Shown: positions 48,652 to 57,952 of the stretch, piece by piece
Numbering within the stretch: the stretch's first letter is position 1
Layout: each line of letters opens with the position of its first letter
NCBI GenBank assembly: GCA_964422465.1
Contig: CAYRBD010000006.1
Span: forward strand, 1 to 64,000
Length of the DNA stretch: 64,000 nucleotides
Direction of reading: 5' to 3'
Source: FW021-bin31 sp964422465
GTDB taxonomy: Bacteria; Bacteroidota; Bacteroidia; Chitinophagales; Chitinophagaceae
The notes under the pieces: generated by a model
Told to the model about the DNA's origin: nothing
What the model saw: only the letters and a program-made list of their open reading frames with translations
Databases searched by the model: none
Translations under genes and position numbers: made by a program

Positions 48652-50229
48652 ATGATTTCTATAACAATTTTAATTGGGGCTGTTGTTGTGGCTCTGGTGG
48701 TAGGAATATTCGTGGGGCGAGCTATTTTTTCCGCTTCATTAAATAAAAGCAATGAGAGACTGATAGGAGAGGCCAGACAAGAGGCCGAGAGAATTAAAAA
48801 AGAAGCGCGCGGGGAGGCTGAAACGCTTAAAAAAGACAAAATACTGGAAGCTAAAGAGCAGTTTTTAAAACTCAAAACGGAACACGAGAAGACGGTAGGC
48901 AAGCGGAATAAAAAATTGGAAGACAGTGAAAAGCGGATTCGTCAAAAAGAACAGTCCATAAATCAGAAAAATGAAAATTTACAGCGTAAGATTAAGGAAA
49001 CTGACGCCATCCGCGAGAATTTACAGGAACAGATTGAGCTCCTCAATGTGAAGCGTTCCGAGTTGGAAAAGCAGCAGGGGCAGCATATCCGGCAATTGGA
49101 GAAAGTGGCTGGGATGAGTGCAGAAGAAGCTCGGGAACAAATGGCTGTGGCCCTGAAAGAAGAAGCTAAAACTCATGCCGCCGCTCATGTTCAGGAAATT
49201 TTGGAGGAAGCGAAACTGAAAGCCAACAAAGAAGCCAAGAAAATTATTATCCAGACCATCCAACGTACGGCTGCGGAGCAAACCATTGAAAATGCCATAA
49301 CGGTATTTAACCTGGAGAGTGATGAGTTAAAAGGACAGATCATTGGTCGCGAAGGGAGAAACATCCGGGCTATTGAGGCTGCTACCGGAGTGGACCTGAT
49401 TGTAGATGACACACCGGAAGCCATTGTTTTATCCTGTTTCGATCCCCTTCGTCGCGAAATTGCACGCCTGGCCCTGCAGCGTCTGGTTCAGGACGGCCGT
49501 ATTCATCCCGCCCGCATTGAGGAGGTAGTGGAAAAAACCAAAAAACAAATGGAAGAACAGGTGAGGGAAATTGGAGAACGAACAGTGATAGAATTAGGGA
49601 TCCACGGGATGCATCCGGAATTAATTCGTTTGGTAGGGAAGATGCGCTTTCGTTCTTCGTACGGACAAAACCTTCTGATGCATTCCAAAGAAACGGCTAA
49701 CCTTTGTGCCATCATGGCTGCCGAAATGGGGCTGAATGCCAAGCTGGCTAAGCGTGCGGGACTGTTGCATGATGTGGGAAAAGTACCGGATGAAGAAACG
49801 GAATTGAGCCACGCCCTGCTGGGTGCCAAGCTGGCCAAAAAATACAACGAGCATGACGCGGTAGTGAATGCAATCGGCGCCCATCATGATGAAATAGAGA
49901 TGGAGTATGTTATTTCGCCCATTGTACAGGCCTGTGATGCCATTAGCGGCGCACGCCCTGGAGCCCGGCGCGAAATCATGCAAAGTTATATGCAGCGGAT
50001 ACGGGATCTGGAAAATACGGCTATCGCGTTTGATGGCGTGGAAAAGGCGTTTGCCATCCAGGCAGGACGAGAACTTCGGGTGATTGTGGAAAGTGAAAAA
50101 GTGGGAGATGCAGATGCAGAGCGGCTTTCTTTTGAAATTGCACAAAAAATCCAGAGTGAAATGCAATTCCCCGGGCAAATTAAAGTAACGGTTATCCGGG
50201 AAAAACGTGCAGTAAGTGTGGCACGATAA
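48652..50229 (+). CDS. rny: Ribonuclease Y
   Basis: 525 residues from ATG 48652 (MISITILIGAVVVALVV); the TTG at 48637 is an unlikely start. RNase Y is a membrane-anchored endoribonuclease that initiates mRNA decay. It has an N-terminal membrane helix (about 1-22), a long charged coiled coil (about 30-200), a KH domain (DELKGQIIGREGRNIRAIEAATGVD) and an HD domain with AGLLHDVGKVPDEE and AIGAHHDEIE. The C-terminus is typical. Length is normal. Confidence 0.97.
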   Translation: MISITILIGAVVVALVVGIFVGRAIFSASLNKSNERLIGEARQEAERIKKEARGEAETLKKDKILEAKEQFLKLKTEHEKTVGKRNKKLEDSEKRIRQKEQSINQKNENLQRKIKETDAIRENLQEQIELLNVKRSELEKQQGQHIRQLEKVAGMSAEEAREQMAVALKEEAKTHAAAHVQEILEEAKLKANKEAKKIIIQTIQRTAAEQTIENAITVFNLESDELKGQIIGREGRNIRAIEAATGVDLIVDDTPEAIVLSCFDPLRREIARLALQRLVQDGRIHPARIEEVVEKTKKQMEEQVREIGERTVIELGIHGMHPELIRLVGKMRFRSSYGQNLLMHSKETANLCAIMAAEMGLNAKLAKRAGLLHDVGKVPDEETELSHALLGAKLAKKYNEHDAVVNAIGAHHDEIEMEYVISPIVQACDAISGARPGARREIMQSYMQRIRDLENTAIAFDGVEKAFAIQAGRELRVIVESEKVGDADAERLSFEIAQKIQSEMQFPGQIKVTVIREKRAVSVAR

Positions 50230-50256
50230 AAAATGATTCTATAACTATTAAAAAAA

Positions 50257-50895
50257 ATGAATATGTCCACATTCCTAAAAGTAGGGTTATTCCTGTTGTT
50301 GTTTTCGGGTTTTTTTGTACTGTCAGACAAGCAGGCCACTGCTCAAAAGAAGACTAAGACCCAATCGCTTTTTAATGGTAAAAACCTGAACGGGTGGATT
50401 ATTTACGGTACCGAGAAATGGTATGTAGATAAAGATGGTACGCTGGTGTGTGAAAGCGGGCCAGACAAAAAGTATGGGTACCTGGGAACGAAGAAAAAAT
50501 ACAAGAATTTTGTACTGACGCTGCAATTTAAACAGGAAGCTGATGGCAATAGCGGGGTGTTTTTCCATTGTTCGGTAGAAGGCCGGAAAGTGGATGGATG
50601 GCAGGCTGAAGTAGCCCCTCCGGGTATGCATACAGGCGGTATTTATGAATCTTATGGTCGTGGATGGCTCATAAAACCTGTTCCTGAAAAGGAAAAAGCA
50701 TTAAAAATGGGAGAGTGGAATACCATGAAACTACGTGTAAACGGCGATACTGTAGATACCTGGTTGAATGGTACACATATGTGCCACCTGGAGGATGCAA
50801 AAATTGGCGAAAGTACCGGACAGATTGCCTTACAAATACATGCCGGTGGTGGTATTAAAGTACGCTGGAAAAATATCAAACTACAAAAGTTATAA
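50257..50895 (+). CDS. Exported DUF1080 (3-keto-disaccharide hydrolase-type) protein
   Basis: 212 residues with a signal peptide ending near QATAQ. The DUF1080 concanavalin-like fold is seen in SLFNGKNLNGWIIYG, NSGVFFHCSVEGRKVDGWQAEV, MKLRVNGDTVDTWLNG and the final QIHAGGGIKVRWKNIKLQKL. Members bind or hydrolyse 3-keto-glycosides and are often linked to Gfo/Idh/MocA oxidoreductases and isomerases; here those lie 45 kb away. It follows rny by 27 bases. Confidence 0.88.
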   Translation: MNMSTFLKVGLFLLLFSGFFVLSDKQATAQKKTKTQSLFNGKNLNGWIIYGTEKWYVDKDGTLVCESGPDKKYGYLGTKKKYKNFVLTLQFKQEADGNSGVFFHCSVEGRKVDGWQAEVAPPGMHTGGIYESYGRGWLIKPVPEKEKALKMGEWNTMKLRVNGDTVDTWLNGTHMCHLEDAKIGESTGQIALQIHAGGGIKVRWKNIKLQKL

Positions 50896-50925
50896 CCACT
50901 ACGAGAAAAAAGCCTTTCTGCTACA

Positions 50926-51390
50926 ATGAAAAAGGAACTCCTCTTTATAGACATGGATGGGGTGCTGGTTGATTTTTATGGCGCTGTGAAAAAGAAATTC
51001 CCGGAGTTTGACCATTATGACCGGCCAAGACAGCGTGAAATTACTTCCACCCTGAGTGCACAACCCGGTTTTTTTACGGCATTACAGCCGGTTGCCGGTG
51101 CTGTTATGGCTTTTAAAAAACTTTCTGAATCCTTTGATGTTTATATTCTTTCTACACCCGATTGGCATGGCGTAAACTCCTGGACTGAGAAAAGAATATG
51201 GGTGGAAGACTATCTGGGGGATGCTGCTTTTAAGAGACTCATCCTTTCTCACAATAAAGGTTTGTTTTCCGGACGGGCCCTGATTGATGATCGGCTTCGT
51301 AACGGGGTAGAAAATTTTACAGGAGAACATATTCATTTTGGATCCTCTGCTTTCCCAAATTGGGAAAGTGTATTGAATTATTTATTGTAA
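50926..51390 (+). CDS. HAD-superfamily 5' nucleotidase-like phosphatase (NT5C type)
   Basis: 154 residues. The first HAD motif is LFIDMDGVLVDFYGAVKKKF (nucleophile and acid Asp), the middle has YILSTPDWHG, and the late motif is ALIDDRLRNGVENF with the metal-binding aspartates. This is the small 5'(3')-deoxyribonucleotidase-like group found in Bacteroidota. Cytosolic. The substrate is probably a nucleoside monophosphate but unproven. It lies 30 bases after DUF1080. Confidence 0.85.
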   Translation: MKKELLFIDMDGVLVDFYGAVKKKFPEFDHYDRPRQREITSTLSAQPGFFTALQPVAGAVMAFKKLSESFDVYILSTPDWHGVNSWTEKRIWVEDYLGDAAFKRLILSHNKGLFSGRALIDDRLRNGVENFTGEHIHFGSSAFPNWESVLNYLL

Positions 51391-51415
51391 TTGCCAACTG
51401 CTAACTAATAAGCTT

Positions 51416-52462
51416 GTGCCGGTTATTTCCAAAAAGAAAATATTTTATCCGATAAATGACGCTTTCCGTAAATATCTGAAGCTATATGACCGGGAGTTGG
51501 AGTTGCCCTTGTCTTATGAAGATTTGAAATATTACGATAATGCCATCCCACTTTATGATAAAAAAGGCACTGATACCTTGTGGGAAACGGTTTTTTATCC
51601 ACAGCATCTGATGCAACAGGTTCATCAGGGGCTGAAACGGGTCTATTCTATCTTGAAAGCAGGTGGAGATCAGGCTGCAGAGGAACATCTTTATGTAGAG
51701 CGGATTGACTTTTGTACTTTTGGAAACTCTCATCCTTTTCGCATTCGAATTGTTAACACCTACAATGATGTTTATGATTATTTCTATGTAAAGGTAGCGG
51801 ATGCTTCACGTATATACGGTCTGGAGTTGGAACACATTCTGTCTCCATATTGGCTTAATTTTCTCGTTGACAGAGATACTCTTATTGAAGAACATATTGC
51901 CGGGGTGCCGGGAGACCAGTTTGCCCTCCGTTGGATGAAGCGGCGCGACTTTAATCCCACCCGTATAGCCAAAGAATTCGTGAAGTTTAACGAGAGATGT
52001 TTCGTGCGCCTGTTGGGGGACATGCGTTCCTATAACTTTGTTTTTGATATTACGCCCGACTTTGATGATGTGCAGTTTCGGATACGGGGAATAGATTTTG
52101 ATCAGCAGTTTTATGAGGGGAAGAAGAACATATACATGCCCCAGTTTTTTAAGGAAAACGAACCTTTTGTCAATCTGGTGGTTCGTTATCTGAACGCGGA
52201 GGTGGTAAGGCAGTATCAGCAGGAAGAAAGAGCCCTGATTGCCCGGCGTATAAAAGCGCATCGCCATCGCATCAGAGACCTTCGTGATGTCATTATGACG
52301 GACAATGTGTCCACTCCGGAAAAAATTGCACAACTTGGCCATGAGTTGGCCCGTCATTATGATGATGCGATTTTCGCACGTAGTAAAACGATGGGAGAAA
52401 TTATCGAACGAAGTCTGAAGCGCCTTCTGGTAAGCAGTCTGGCAAAACGTCGCTATGTTTAA
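51416..52462 (+). CDS. Conserved protein of unknown function
   Basis: 348 residues from a GTG at 51416; no ATG lies near the start of the frame. I do not recognise the family. There is no signal peptide or membrane helix. The sequence is rich in aromatic and charged residues (AFRKYLKLYDRELELPLSYEDLKYYD split across two segments by LPLSYE), with a middle segment RIRIVNTYNDVYDYFYVKVA and a C-terminal arginine/histidine-rich helix region (RRIKAHRHRIRDLRDV). The D-M-R-S-Y-N-F-V-F-D-I stretch is followed by GIDFDQQFYEG, which could form an acidic active site resembling the end of a kinase fold, but that is speculation. It lies directly upstream of mlaE. Confidence 0.7.
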   Translation: MPVISKKKIFYPINDAFRKYLKLYDRELELPLSYEDLKYYDNAIPLYDKKGTDTLWETVFYPQHLMQQVHQGLKRVYSILKAGGDQAAEEHLYVERIDFCTFGNSHPFRIRIVNTYNDVYDYFYVKVADASRIYGLELEHILSPYWLNFLVDRDTLIEEHIAGVPGDQFALRWMKRRDFNPTRIAKEFVKFNERCFVRLLGDMRSYNFVFDITPDFDDVQFRIRGIDFDQQFYEGKKNIYMPQFFKENEPFVNLVVRYLNAEVVRQYQQEERALIARRIKAHRHRIRDLRDVIMTDNVSTPEKIAQLGHELARHYDDAIFARSKTMGEIIERSLKRLLVSSLAKRRYV

Positions 52463-52484
52463 AATCAAGAAGTAATTTATTTAT

Positions 52485-52492
52485 TAAGTTTG
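52485..52492 (+). promoter_or_regulatory. Predicted -7 box of mlaE-mlaF
   Basis: TAAGTTTG matches TAnnTTTG and ends 19 bases before the mlaE ATG. Confidence 0.5.
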
Positions 52493-52511
52493 CACTCATA
52501 TTCTGTTTACT

Positions 52512-53249
52512 ATGCTATTGACCCACTTAGGACGGTATTTATTGATGCTGAAAGGCATGTTTACCAGGCCGGAAAGTATCAGGATGTTTTGGAAGCAATT
52601 TATGAGACAATGTGTGGACATTGGGATCGGGTCGTTAGGAATCGTACTCATCATTTCGCTCTTTATCGGTGGCGTGTCCACTATCCAGACAGCCTATCAG
52701 TTGGTAAGTCCGTTAATCCCGAGATCCACTATTTCCATGGTGGTACGGGATACGATGATCCTGGAATTTGCGCCCACGATAACCTGTATAGTTCTGGCCG
52801 GGGTGGTGGGTTCTAAAATAGCCTCTGAGTTGGGAAATATGCGGGTAAGTGAGCAAATTGACGCTTTGGAGATCATGGGGATTAATTCCAAAGGGTATTT
52901 AATTCTCCCTAAAATAATGGCTGCCCTGCTGATGATTCCCTTGTTGGTAGTTATTTCAGGGTTTGTAGGTATCTGGGCAGGAAAATTTGCCGGAGTGGCC
53001 TCAGGCATCCTTTCCGCAGAAGATTATATGATAGGCCTGCATGCCGATTTCAAAGGGTATAATATTTTCTTTGCTCTTGTAAAGGCCTATTCTTTTGCTT
53101 TTATTATATCCAGTATCTCCTCTTATTATGGTTATTATGTAAAGGGCGGTGCTTTGGAGATAGGGAAAGCCAGCACTAAGGCCGTGGTGGTCAGTTGTGT
53201 ATTTATTCTGTTAGCAGATTACGGATTGGCAGCCCTCCTGCTTGCATAA
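52512..53249 (+). CDS. mlaE: MlaE-family lipid ABC transporter permease
   Basis: 245 residues with about five or six membrane spans. MlaE-type permeases move phospholipids between inner and outer membrane with MlaD/MlaF partners. Family motifs: SLFIGGVSTIQTAYQL, LEFAPTITCIVLAGVVGSKIASELGNMRVSEQIDALEIMG (split by GVVG), and PKIMAALLMIPLLVVIS. It is 19 bases upstream of the ATPase gene mlaF. An MlaD (MCE) gene does not follow directly. Confidence 0.93.
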   Translation: MLLTHLGRYLLMLKGMFTRPESIRMFWKQFMRQCVDIGIGSLGIVLIISLFIGGVSTIQTAYQLVSPLIPRSTISMVVRDTMILEFAPTITCIVLAGVVGSKIASELGNMRVSEQIDALEIMGINSKGYLILPKIMAALLMIPLLVVISGFVGIWAGKFAGVASGILSAEDYMIGLHADFKGYNIFFALVKAYSFAFIISSISSYYGYYVKGGALEIGKASTKAVVVSCVFILLADYGLAALLLA

Positions 53250-53268
53250 TCCATTTAAATAGCGATTC

Positions 53269-54057
53269 ATGATAGAATTGGTTGAGGTACGAAAAAGTTT
53301 TGATGGCAACGAGGTCCTTAAGGGGGTTTCGGCTACGATGGAAAGCGGGAAAACCAACCTCATCATAGGCACCAGCGGAAGTGGGAAAACCGTATTGATG
53401 AAATGTATGGTAGGACTTTTCGAGACAGATTCCGGTGAGGTAAATTACAATGGGACCAACCTCTTTTCCATGTCTGAGAAGGAGATCAAACAATTGAGAC
53501 AGAAGATCGGAATGCTCTTCCAGGGTACGGCGCTGTTTGATAGCATGACCATTGAACAGAATGTGATGTTTCCCCTTAATATGTTTACCAACCAAAGTTA
53601 CCGCCAGCGAAAAAAACGGGTTAATTCTGTTCTGGAGCGGGTAAATCTGAAGGGGGTAAACAGAAAATTGCCTGCTGAAATCAGTGGTGGAATGAAAAAA
53701 AGAGTGGGTATTGCCAGGGCAATTGTATTGAATCCCGAGTATCTTTTTTGTGATGAACCCAACTCGGGACTGGACCCTCAGACTTCTATGGTTATTGATA
53801 AATTGATTCATGAACTCACTGTGGAATACAACATTACGACCGTCATTAATACCCATGACATGAACTCGGTAATGGAGATTGGAGATAATATCTTATACAT
53901 GTATCAGGGGAATCGCCAGTGGGTGGGTACCAGCAAGGATATTATCTACAGTAAGGATCAAAAATTAAATGAGTTTATTTTTGCTTCAGAATTCCTTCAG
54001 GACGCCAAACAAATGAGACAGATAGAGATGGATAAAAGAGAAGGTAGGGGTAGATAG
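53269..54057 (+). CDS. mlaF: MlaF-family ABC transporter ATP-binding protein
   Basis: 262 residues. Walker A IIGTSGSGKTVLM, Q loop GMLFQGTALFDSMT, ABC signature ISGGMKKRVGIARAI, Walker B YLFCDEPNSGLDPQTS and the H-loop NTHDMNSV are intact. The neighbour is the MlaE permease. Together they form the core of a lipid transport ABC system that usually maintains outer-membrane asymmetry. Inner-membrane face. Confidence 0.95.
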   Translation: MIELVEVRKSFDGNEVLKGVSATMESGKTNLIIGTSGSGKTVLMKCMVGLFETDSGEVNYNGTNLFSMSEKEIKQLRQKIGMLFQGTALFDSMTIEQNVMFPLNMFTNQSYRQRKKRVNSVLERVNLKGVNRKLPAEISGGMKKRVGIARAIVLNPEYLFCDEPNSGLDPQTSMVIDKLIHELTVEYNITTVINTHDMNSVMEIGDNILYMYQGNRQWVGTSKDIIYSKDQKLNEFIFASEFLQDAKQMRQIEMDKREGRGR

Positions 54058-54239
54058 GGTATCTCACCCTGCTACCTGTCTTCATAAATAGTACCAGTAA
54101 TATGGTTACATGCTTCAAAAACTGGTTTTGTTTTTCTTCTATATTCTTAATGACCCGCTCCCGGTTTTATATTTTCTCATTTTTTGAGTACCTTGCACTT
54201 AAGTTGTAAGATTAAAAATATATAAATCTATTTCAGGAT

Positions 54240-56966
54240 ATGAAACAAAAGATTGCCTCCCTGCGGGAACTGCAGGAAAAGGGGGAATCCGTTGAAAAAC
54301 TTCCTTTTTCGATACGGATTTTACTGGAAAATGCCCTAAGAAACCATGATGGTTTTAGCATTACAGATGAACATGTAGATACTTTAAAACACTGGCAACC
54401 CAAAGGGGTGGATAAAGAAATTCCTTATAAGCCGGCGCGGGTGCTGATGCAGGATTTTACCGGTGTCCCGAGTGTGGTAGATATTGCCTCCATACGGGCA
54501 GAAGCCATCCGTAAAGGTAAGGATGGCAGCAAAATTAACCCCGCCATACCTGTTGACCTGGTGATTGACCATTCTGTACAGGTTGATTTTTTCGGTACGG
54601 AGTATGCCTATAAAAAGAATGTGGAGTATGAATATGAACGCAACAGGGAGCGTTATCAGTTGCTGAAATGGGCACAGCAGGGATTGAAAAACTTTACTGT
54701 TGTTCCTCCGGGGATGGGCATCTGCCATCAGGTGAATCTGGAGCATCTGGCCAAAGGAGTTATTGAGCGCGATGGCTGGGCATTCCCCGATACGCTGGTA
54801 GGTACCGATTCGCATACGCCTATGGTAAACGGTATTGGCGTACTGGGATGGGGCGTTGGTGGTATTGAGGCGGAAGCTGCCTTGCTGGGCCAGCCTATAT
54901 ATTTTTCCTGCCCTGAAGTGATTGGGTTAAGATTGACAGGGAAATTGCCCGATGGCATTACTGCAACAGATATGGTATTGAATATTACCGAATTATTGCG
55001 TGGCTATGGGGTGGTAGGAAAATTTGTAGAGGTATTTGGCGATGGGTTAAACCACCTGACGGTGCCCGATCGAGCAACTATTTCCAACATGTCTCCTGAA
55101 TTTGGGTGTACCGTTACTTACTTCCCGATAGACGATCAGACGCTGGATTATATGCGCCGTACCAACCGCTCCCCGGAACAGATTAAACTGGTGGAAGACT
55201 ATTGTAAAGAAAACCTGTTGTGGCGTACAGGAAACGAGGAGATCAATTACTCTGATGTGGTTGAATTAAATCTTTCGGAGTTGGAGCCTACGGTTGCCGG
55301 CCCCAAGCGGCCACAGGATAAAATTCTGGTGAAGAACCTGCATGACAAATTTGAGGAGTTGCTAACTGATGAGTTCAATCGGAAATATGTACCGGTAAAT
55401 GGTCGGCAGGAAAAAGCCTGGCTCTCAGAAGGAGGCTCCGGGACGGAATTTACTTATCAGGAAATAGATAGTGATACAGAAGTTGTTGTAGAGGAGGACG
55501 AATTAAAAACAGTCCGTATTAAATTAAAACATCAGGAGTATAAACTGAGTGATGGCGATATTGCCATTGCAGCAATAACCAGTTGTACCAATACTTCCAA
55601 CCCCAGTGTAATGGTAGGGGCGGGATTGGTAGCGCGAAAAGCCATCCACCGGGGGCTGCGAACCAAATCGTGGGTGAAAACCAGTTTGGCGCCGGGCTCT
55701 AAGGTGGTAACACAATATCTGGAGCGCTCCGGCCTGAACGAAGACCTGGAAGCATTACGTTTCCATACCGTAGGTTACGGATGTACTTCCTGCATAGGAA
55801 ACAGTGGCCCGTTGCCGCCTCATATTGCCAAAGCAGTAGAAGAAGGCGACATGGTAGTGGCTTCAGTATTGTCCGGTAATCGGAATTTTGAAGCTCGTGT
55901 ACATCCGCAGGTACGGATGAACTTCCTGATGTCTCCCATGCTAGTAGTAGCTTATGCTCTGGTTGGCCGTATAGATATAGATCTGGTTCATGAGCCATTG
56001 GGAAAGGACCCCAATGGGGAATATGTTTATCTGAAGGATATATGGCCTACGCAGGATGAGATTAATGAGGTCATTATGGATTGCTTGAAACCGGATGACT
56101 TCAAAGCAACTTACGATGTAATTTATGATGGAGAGGAACAATGGCAGAAATTAGAAGCCCCTACCGGAGAGGATTATCACTGGGATAAGGATTCTACTTA
56201 CATAAAGGAAGTCCCCTTTTTCCAGAACCTGCCGGAGACTCCGGATGAACCGGAAGATATCCATAACGCACGTGTATTGTTAAAATTAGGAGATTCAGTA
56301 ACTACGGATCATATTTCCCCCGCAGGCGCGTTTAGCGAAAGTTCTCCTGCCGGTAAATACTTGAAAGAGCATGGCGTAGAGCGTCGGCTTTTCAACTCTT
56401 ACGGTTCCCGCCGCGGGAATCATGAAGTGATGATGCGCGGAACATTTGCCAATGTGCGTATTAAAAATCAGATTGCCAATAAAGAAGGAGGATATACCAC
56501 GCATTTCCCCGACAATAAAGAGATGACGGTTTATGATGCCGCCATGCAGTACAAAGAAGAAAAGGTACCGCTGGTAGTGATTGCAGGTAAGGAATATGGG
56601 AGTGGATCTTCCCGTGACTGGGCTGCCAAAGGAACGATTCTTCTGGGGGTGAAAGCAGTTATCGCCGAAAGTTATGAACGGATTCATCGCAGCAACCTTC
56701 TTTGTATGGGCGTGCTGCCGCTTGAATTTATAAACGGTGAAAATGCGGAATCACTGAAGTTGGAGGGTAAAGAAACCTATACCATTTCCGGCGTCAGCGA
56801 TGGGTTAACACCGGGTAAAAAGCTAAAAGTGGTAGCTGAGAAAGAGAATGGAGAAAAGACGGAATTTGAAGTGAAATGCCGCCTGAATTCTGATATTGAA
56901 GTGGATTATTACAAAAATGGGGGTATTCTTCAATATGTATTGCGGGATTACCTGAAGAAAAGCTGA
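54240..56966 (+). CDS. acnA: Aconitate hydratase (AcnA/IRP type)
   Basis: 908 residues. Aconitase isomerises citrate to isocitrate in the TCA cycle via a [4Fe-4S] cluster. Cluster cysteines are in AITSCTNTSNPSVM and GYGCTSCIGNSGPLPP. Other motifs are VVPPGMGICHQVNLEHL, TLVGTDSHTPMVNGIGVLGWG, and the C-terminal swivel domain SRRGNHEVMMRGTFANVR and AGKEYGSGSSRDWAAKG. An in-frame TAA lies ten codons upstream, so the start at 54240 is the earliest possible, and the N-terminus is slightly shorter than in many homologues. A 14-bp tandem repeat overlaps its stop codon. Confidence 0.97.
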   Translation: MKQKIASLRELQEKGESVEKLPFSIRILLENALRNHDGFSITDEHVDTLKHWQPKGVDKEIPYKPARVLMQDFTGVPSVVDIASIRAEAIRKGKDGSKINPAIPVDLVIDHSVQVDFFGTEYAYKKNVEYEYERNRERYQLLKWAQQGLKNFTVVPPGMGICHQVNLEHLAKGVIERDGWAFPDTLVGTDSHTPMVNGIGVLGWGVGGIEAEAALLGQPIYFSCPEVIGLRLTGKLPDGITATDMVLNITELLRGYGVVGKFVEVFGDGLNHLTVPDRATISNMSPEFGCTVTYFPIDDQTLDYMRRTNRSPEQIKLVEDYCKENLLWRTGNEEINYSDVVELNLSELEPTVAGPKRPQDKILVKNLHDKFEELLTDEFNRKYVPVNGRQEKAWLSEGGSGTEFTYQEIDSDTEVVVEEDELKTVRIKLKHQEYKLSDGDIAIAAITSCTNTSNPSVMVGAGLVARKAIHRGLRTKSWVKTSLAPGSKVVTQYLERSGLNEDLEALRFHTVGYGCTSCIGNSGPLPPHIAKAVEEGDMVVASVLSGNRNFEARVHPQVRMNFLMSPMLVVAYALVGRIDIDLVHEPLGKDPNGEYVYLKDIWPTQDEINEVIMDCLKPDDFKATYDVIYDGEEQWQKLEAPTGEDYHWDKDSTYIKEVPFFQNLPETPDEPEDIHNARVLLKLGDSVTTDHISPAGAFSESSPAGKYLKEHGVERRLFNSYGSRRGNHEVMMRGTFANVRIKNQIANKEGGYTTHFPDNKEMTVYDAAMQYKEEKVPLVVIAGKEYGSGSSRDWAAKGTILLGVKAVIAESYERIHRSNLLCMGVLPLEFINGENAESLKLEGKETYTISGVSDGLTPGKKLKVVAEKENGEKTEFEVKCRLNSDIEVDYYKNGGILQYVLRDYLKKS

Positions 56967-56990
56967 AAGCCTAAAGCTGAAGGCCTAAAG
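56963..56990. repeat. Two tandem 14-bp repeats overlapping the acnA stop
   Basis: CTGAAAGCCTAAAG (56963-56976) and CTGAAGGCCTAAAG (56977-56990) are consecutive with one mismatch, and a degenerate third unit follows. The first copy contains the acnA stop codon. The repeat leads into the assembly gap at 57038. Confidence 0.8.
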
Positions 56991-57037
56991 CACAAGGCTG
57001 AAAATCTCTGCATTAGAAGCCGATGTTATACCGTTTT

Positions 57038-57137
57038 NNNNNNNNNNNNNNNNNNNNNNNNNNNNNNNNNNNNNNNNNNNNNNNNNNNNNNNNNNNNNNN
57101 NNNNNNNNNNNNNNNNNNNNNNNNNNNNNNNNNNNNN
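57038..57137. other. Assembly gap (100 N)
   Basis: Exactly 100 N of unknown true length. The left flank carries a CTGAAAGCCTAAAG-type repeat and the right flank carries GGCTTTAGCC, so repeats may have stopped the assembly. An unseen small gene is possible. Confidence 0.99.
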
Positions 57138-57155
57138 ACTGTAGTAAAAGAGGAC

Positions 57156-57171
57156 AGAGGCTTTAGCCTTT
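57156..57171 (+). terminator. Possible weak terminator near the right edge of the gap
   Basis: AGGC/GCCT arms, extendable by two weak pairs to about 6 bp, enclose a TTTA loop and are followed by a T-run in the plus direction. It could end acnA or a gene lost in the gap. Confidence 0.35.
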
Positions 57172-57216
57172 TTTAAGATAACAATCTGACATTTTTATGC
57201 CTTGCACTTACCTTTC

Positions 57217-57933
57217 TTATCGCAAATTAATGCTCAATCCTATGTTAGCCTCAGCGGTGTTAATGGTTTGAATGCCGTTCTTGTTGTAAGGGATAAAATT
57301 ATAGCGTAAATCAGCATTAAAACTCAATGGAGAGGTTTTGGTGAATGGAATACGAATCCCTACCATTGGGCTGGCACTGAAAGAGATGCTGTTTACCTTG
57401 TCTGCAAACTCCCCCCAATAGTTTTTATAGTTGACATCGGTAACCCCGATTCCAAGACCTACATAAGGCTTTACTCTTTTTCCCTCCTCGCCGGGGAAAT
57501 ACAATACAGTCGGTTGGATGGGAATCAGTTGCAGCGTGTGGGTTTGAACTGCAGAAATGGCCGTATTTTTATCCTGATAAACCCTGCGGGGAATTCTTTC
57601 ATAATAATCATAGAATCCCGAACCCAGGCCAATTGCCAATTTAGGATTGAACTGGTACAGCAGAGAAGCGCGCCATCCGTTGGTACTGGTCTTATTTGCA
57701 TAATCTTTCAGTCCTCCGAAAGGTTGTGAAACAGCGTAGTTAAGATCAAGCCACAACTTGGAGGGCCCATTTCTGCGTATCATATTTTGATTCTGGTTTA
57801 TTTCCCCATTCCGGCCAACTTGGTTCCGTTGGTAGGGTGGCCGGTTTTGATAGGGGTACCTGTATTGTGCCTGTACGGCGACTGCCGGTACAAACAACGC
57901 TATTGTGAGCGCTATTTTCCATATATTTTTCAT
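57217..57933 (-). CDS. Outer-membrane beta-barrel protein
   Basis: 238 residues. A signal peptide ends AVQAQ, followed by a low-complexity segment rich in Arg, Asn, Gln, Pro and Tyr (YRYPYQNRPPYQRNQ), then a beta-barrel with repeated aromatic-ended strands (LWLDLNYAVSQPFGG, YQFNPKLAIGLGSGFYDYY, VKPYVGLGIGVTDVNYKNY, FSASPMVGIRIPF, ADLRYNFIPYNKN) ending NIGLSINLR. OmpW/OmpA-N-like small barrels of this type are common in Bacteroidota. The function is unknown. It is cotranscribed with the DUF4136 lipoprotein 19 bases upstream. Confidence 0.85.
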   Translation of the reverse strand: MKNIWKIALTIALFVPAVAVQAQYRYPYQNRPPYQRNQVGRNGEINQNQNMIRRNGPSKLWLDLNYAVSQPFGGLKDYANKTSTNGWRASLLYQFNPKLAIGLGSGFYDYYERIPRRVYQDKNTAISAVQTHTLQLIPIQPTVLYFPGEEGKRVKPYVGLGIGVTDVNYKNYWGEFADKVNSISFSASPMVGIRIPFTKTSPLSFNADLRYNFIPYNKNGIQTINTAEANIGLSINLR

Positions 57934-57952
57934 GACGAATAGGATTTAAATA

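Noticed and set aside
53203..53856. Open frame of 217 codons on the minus strand across mlaE and mlaF
   Set aside because: It is opposite to the Walker A and ABC signature regions of mlaF and has no domain.
54045..54085. Hairpin around the mlaF stop codon (GGTAG...CTACC arms)
   Set aside because: No T-run follows and the stem needs several interruptions; likely chance.
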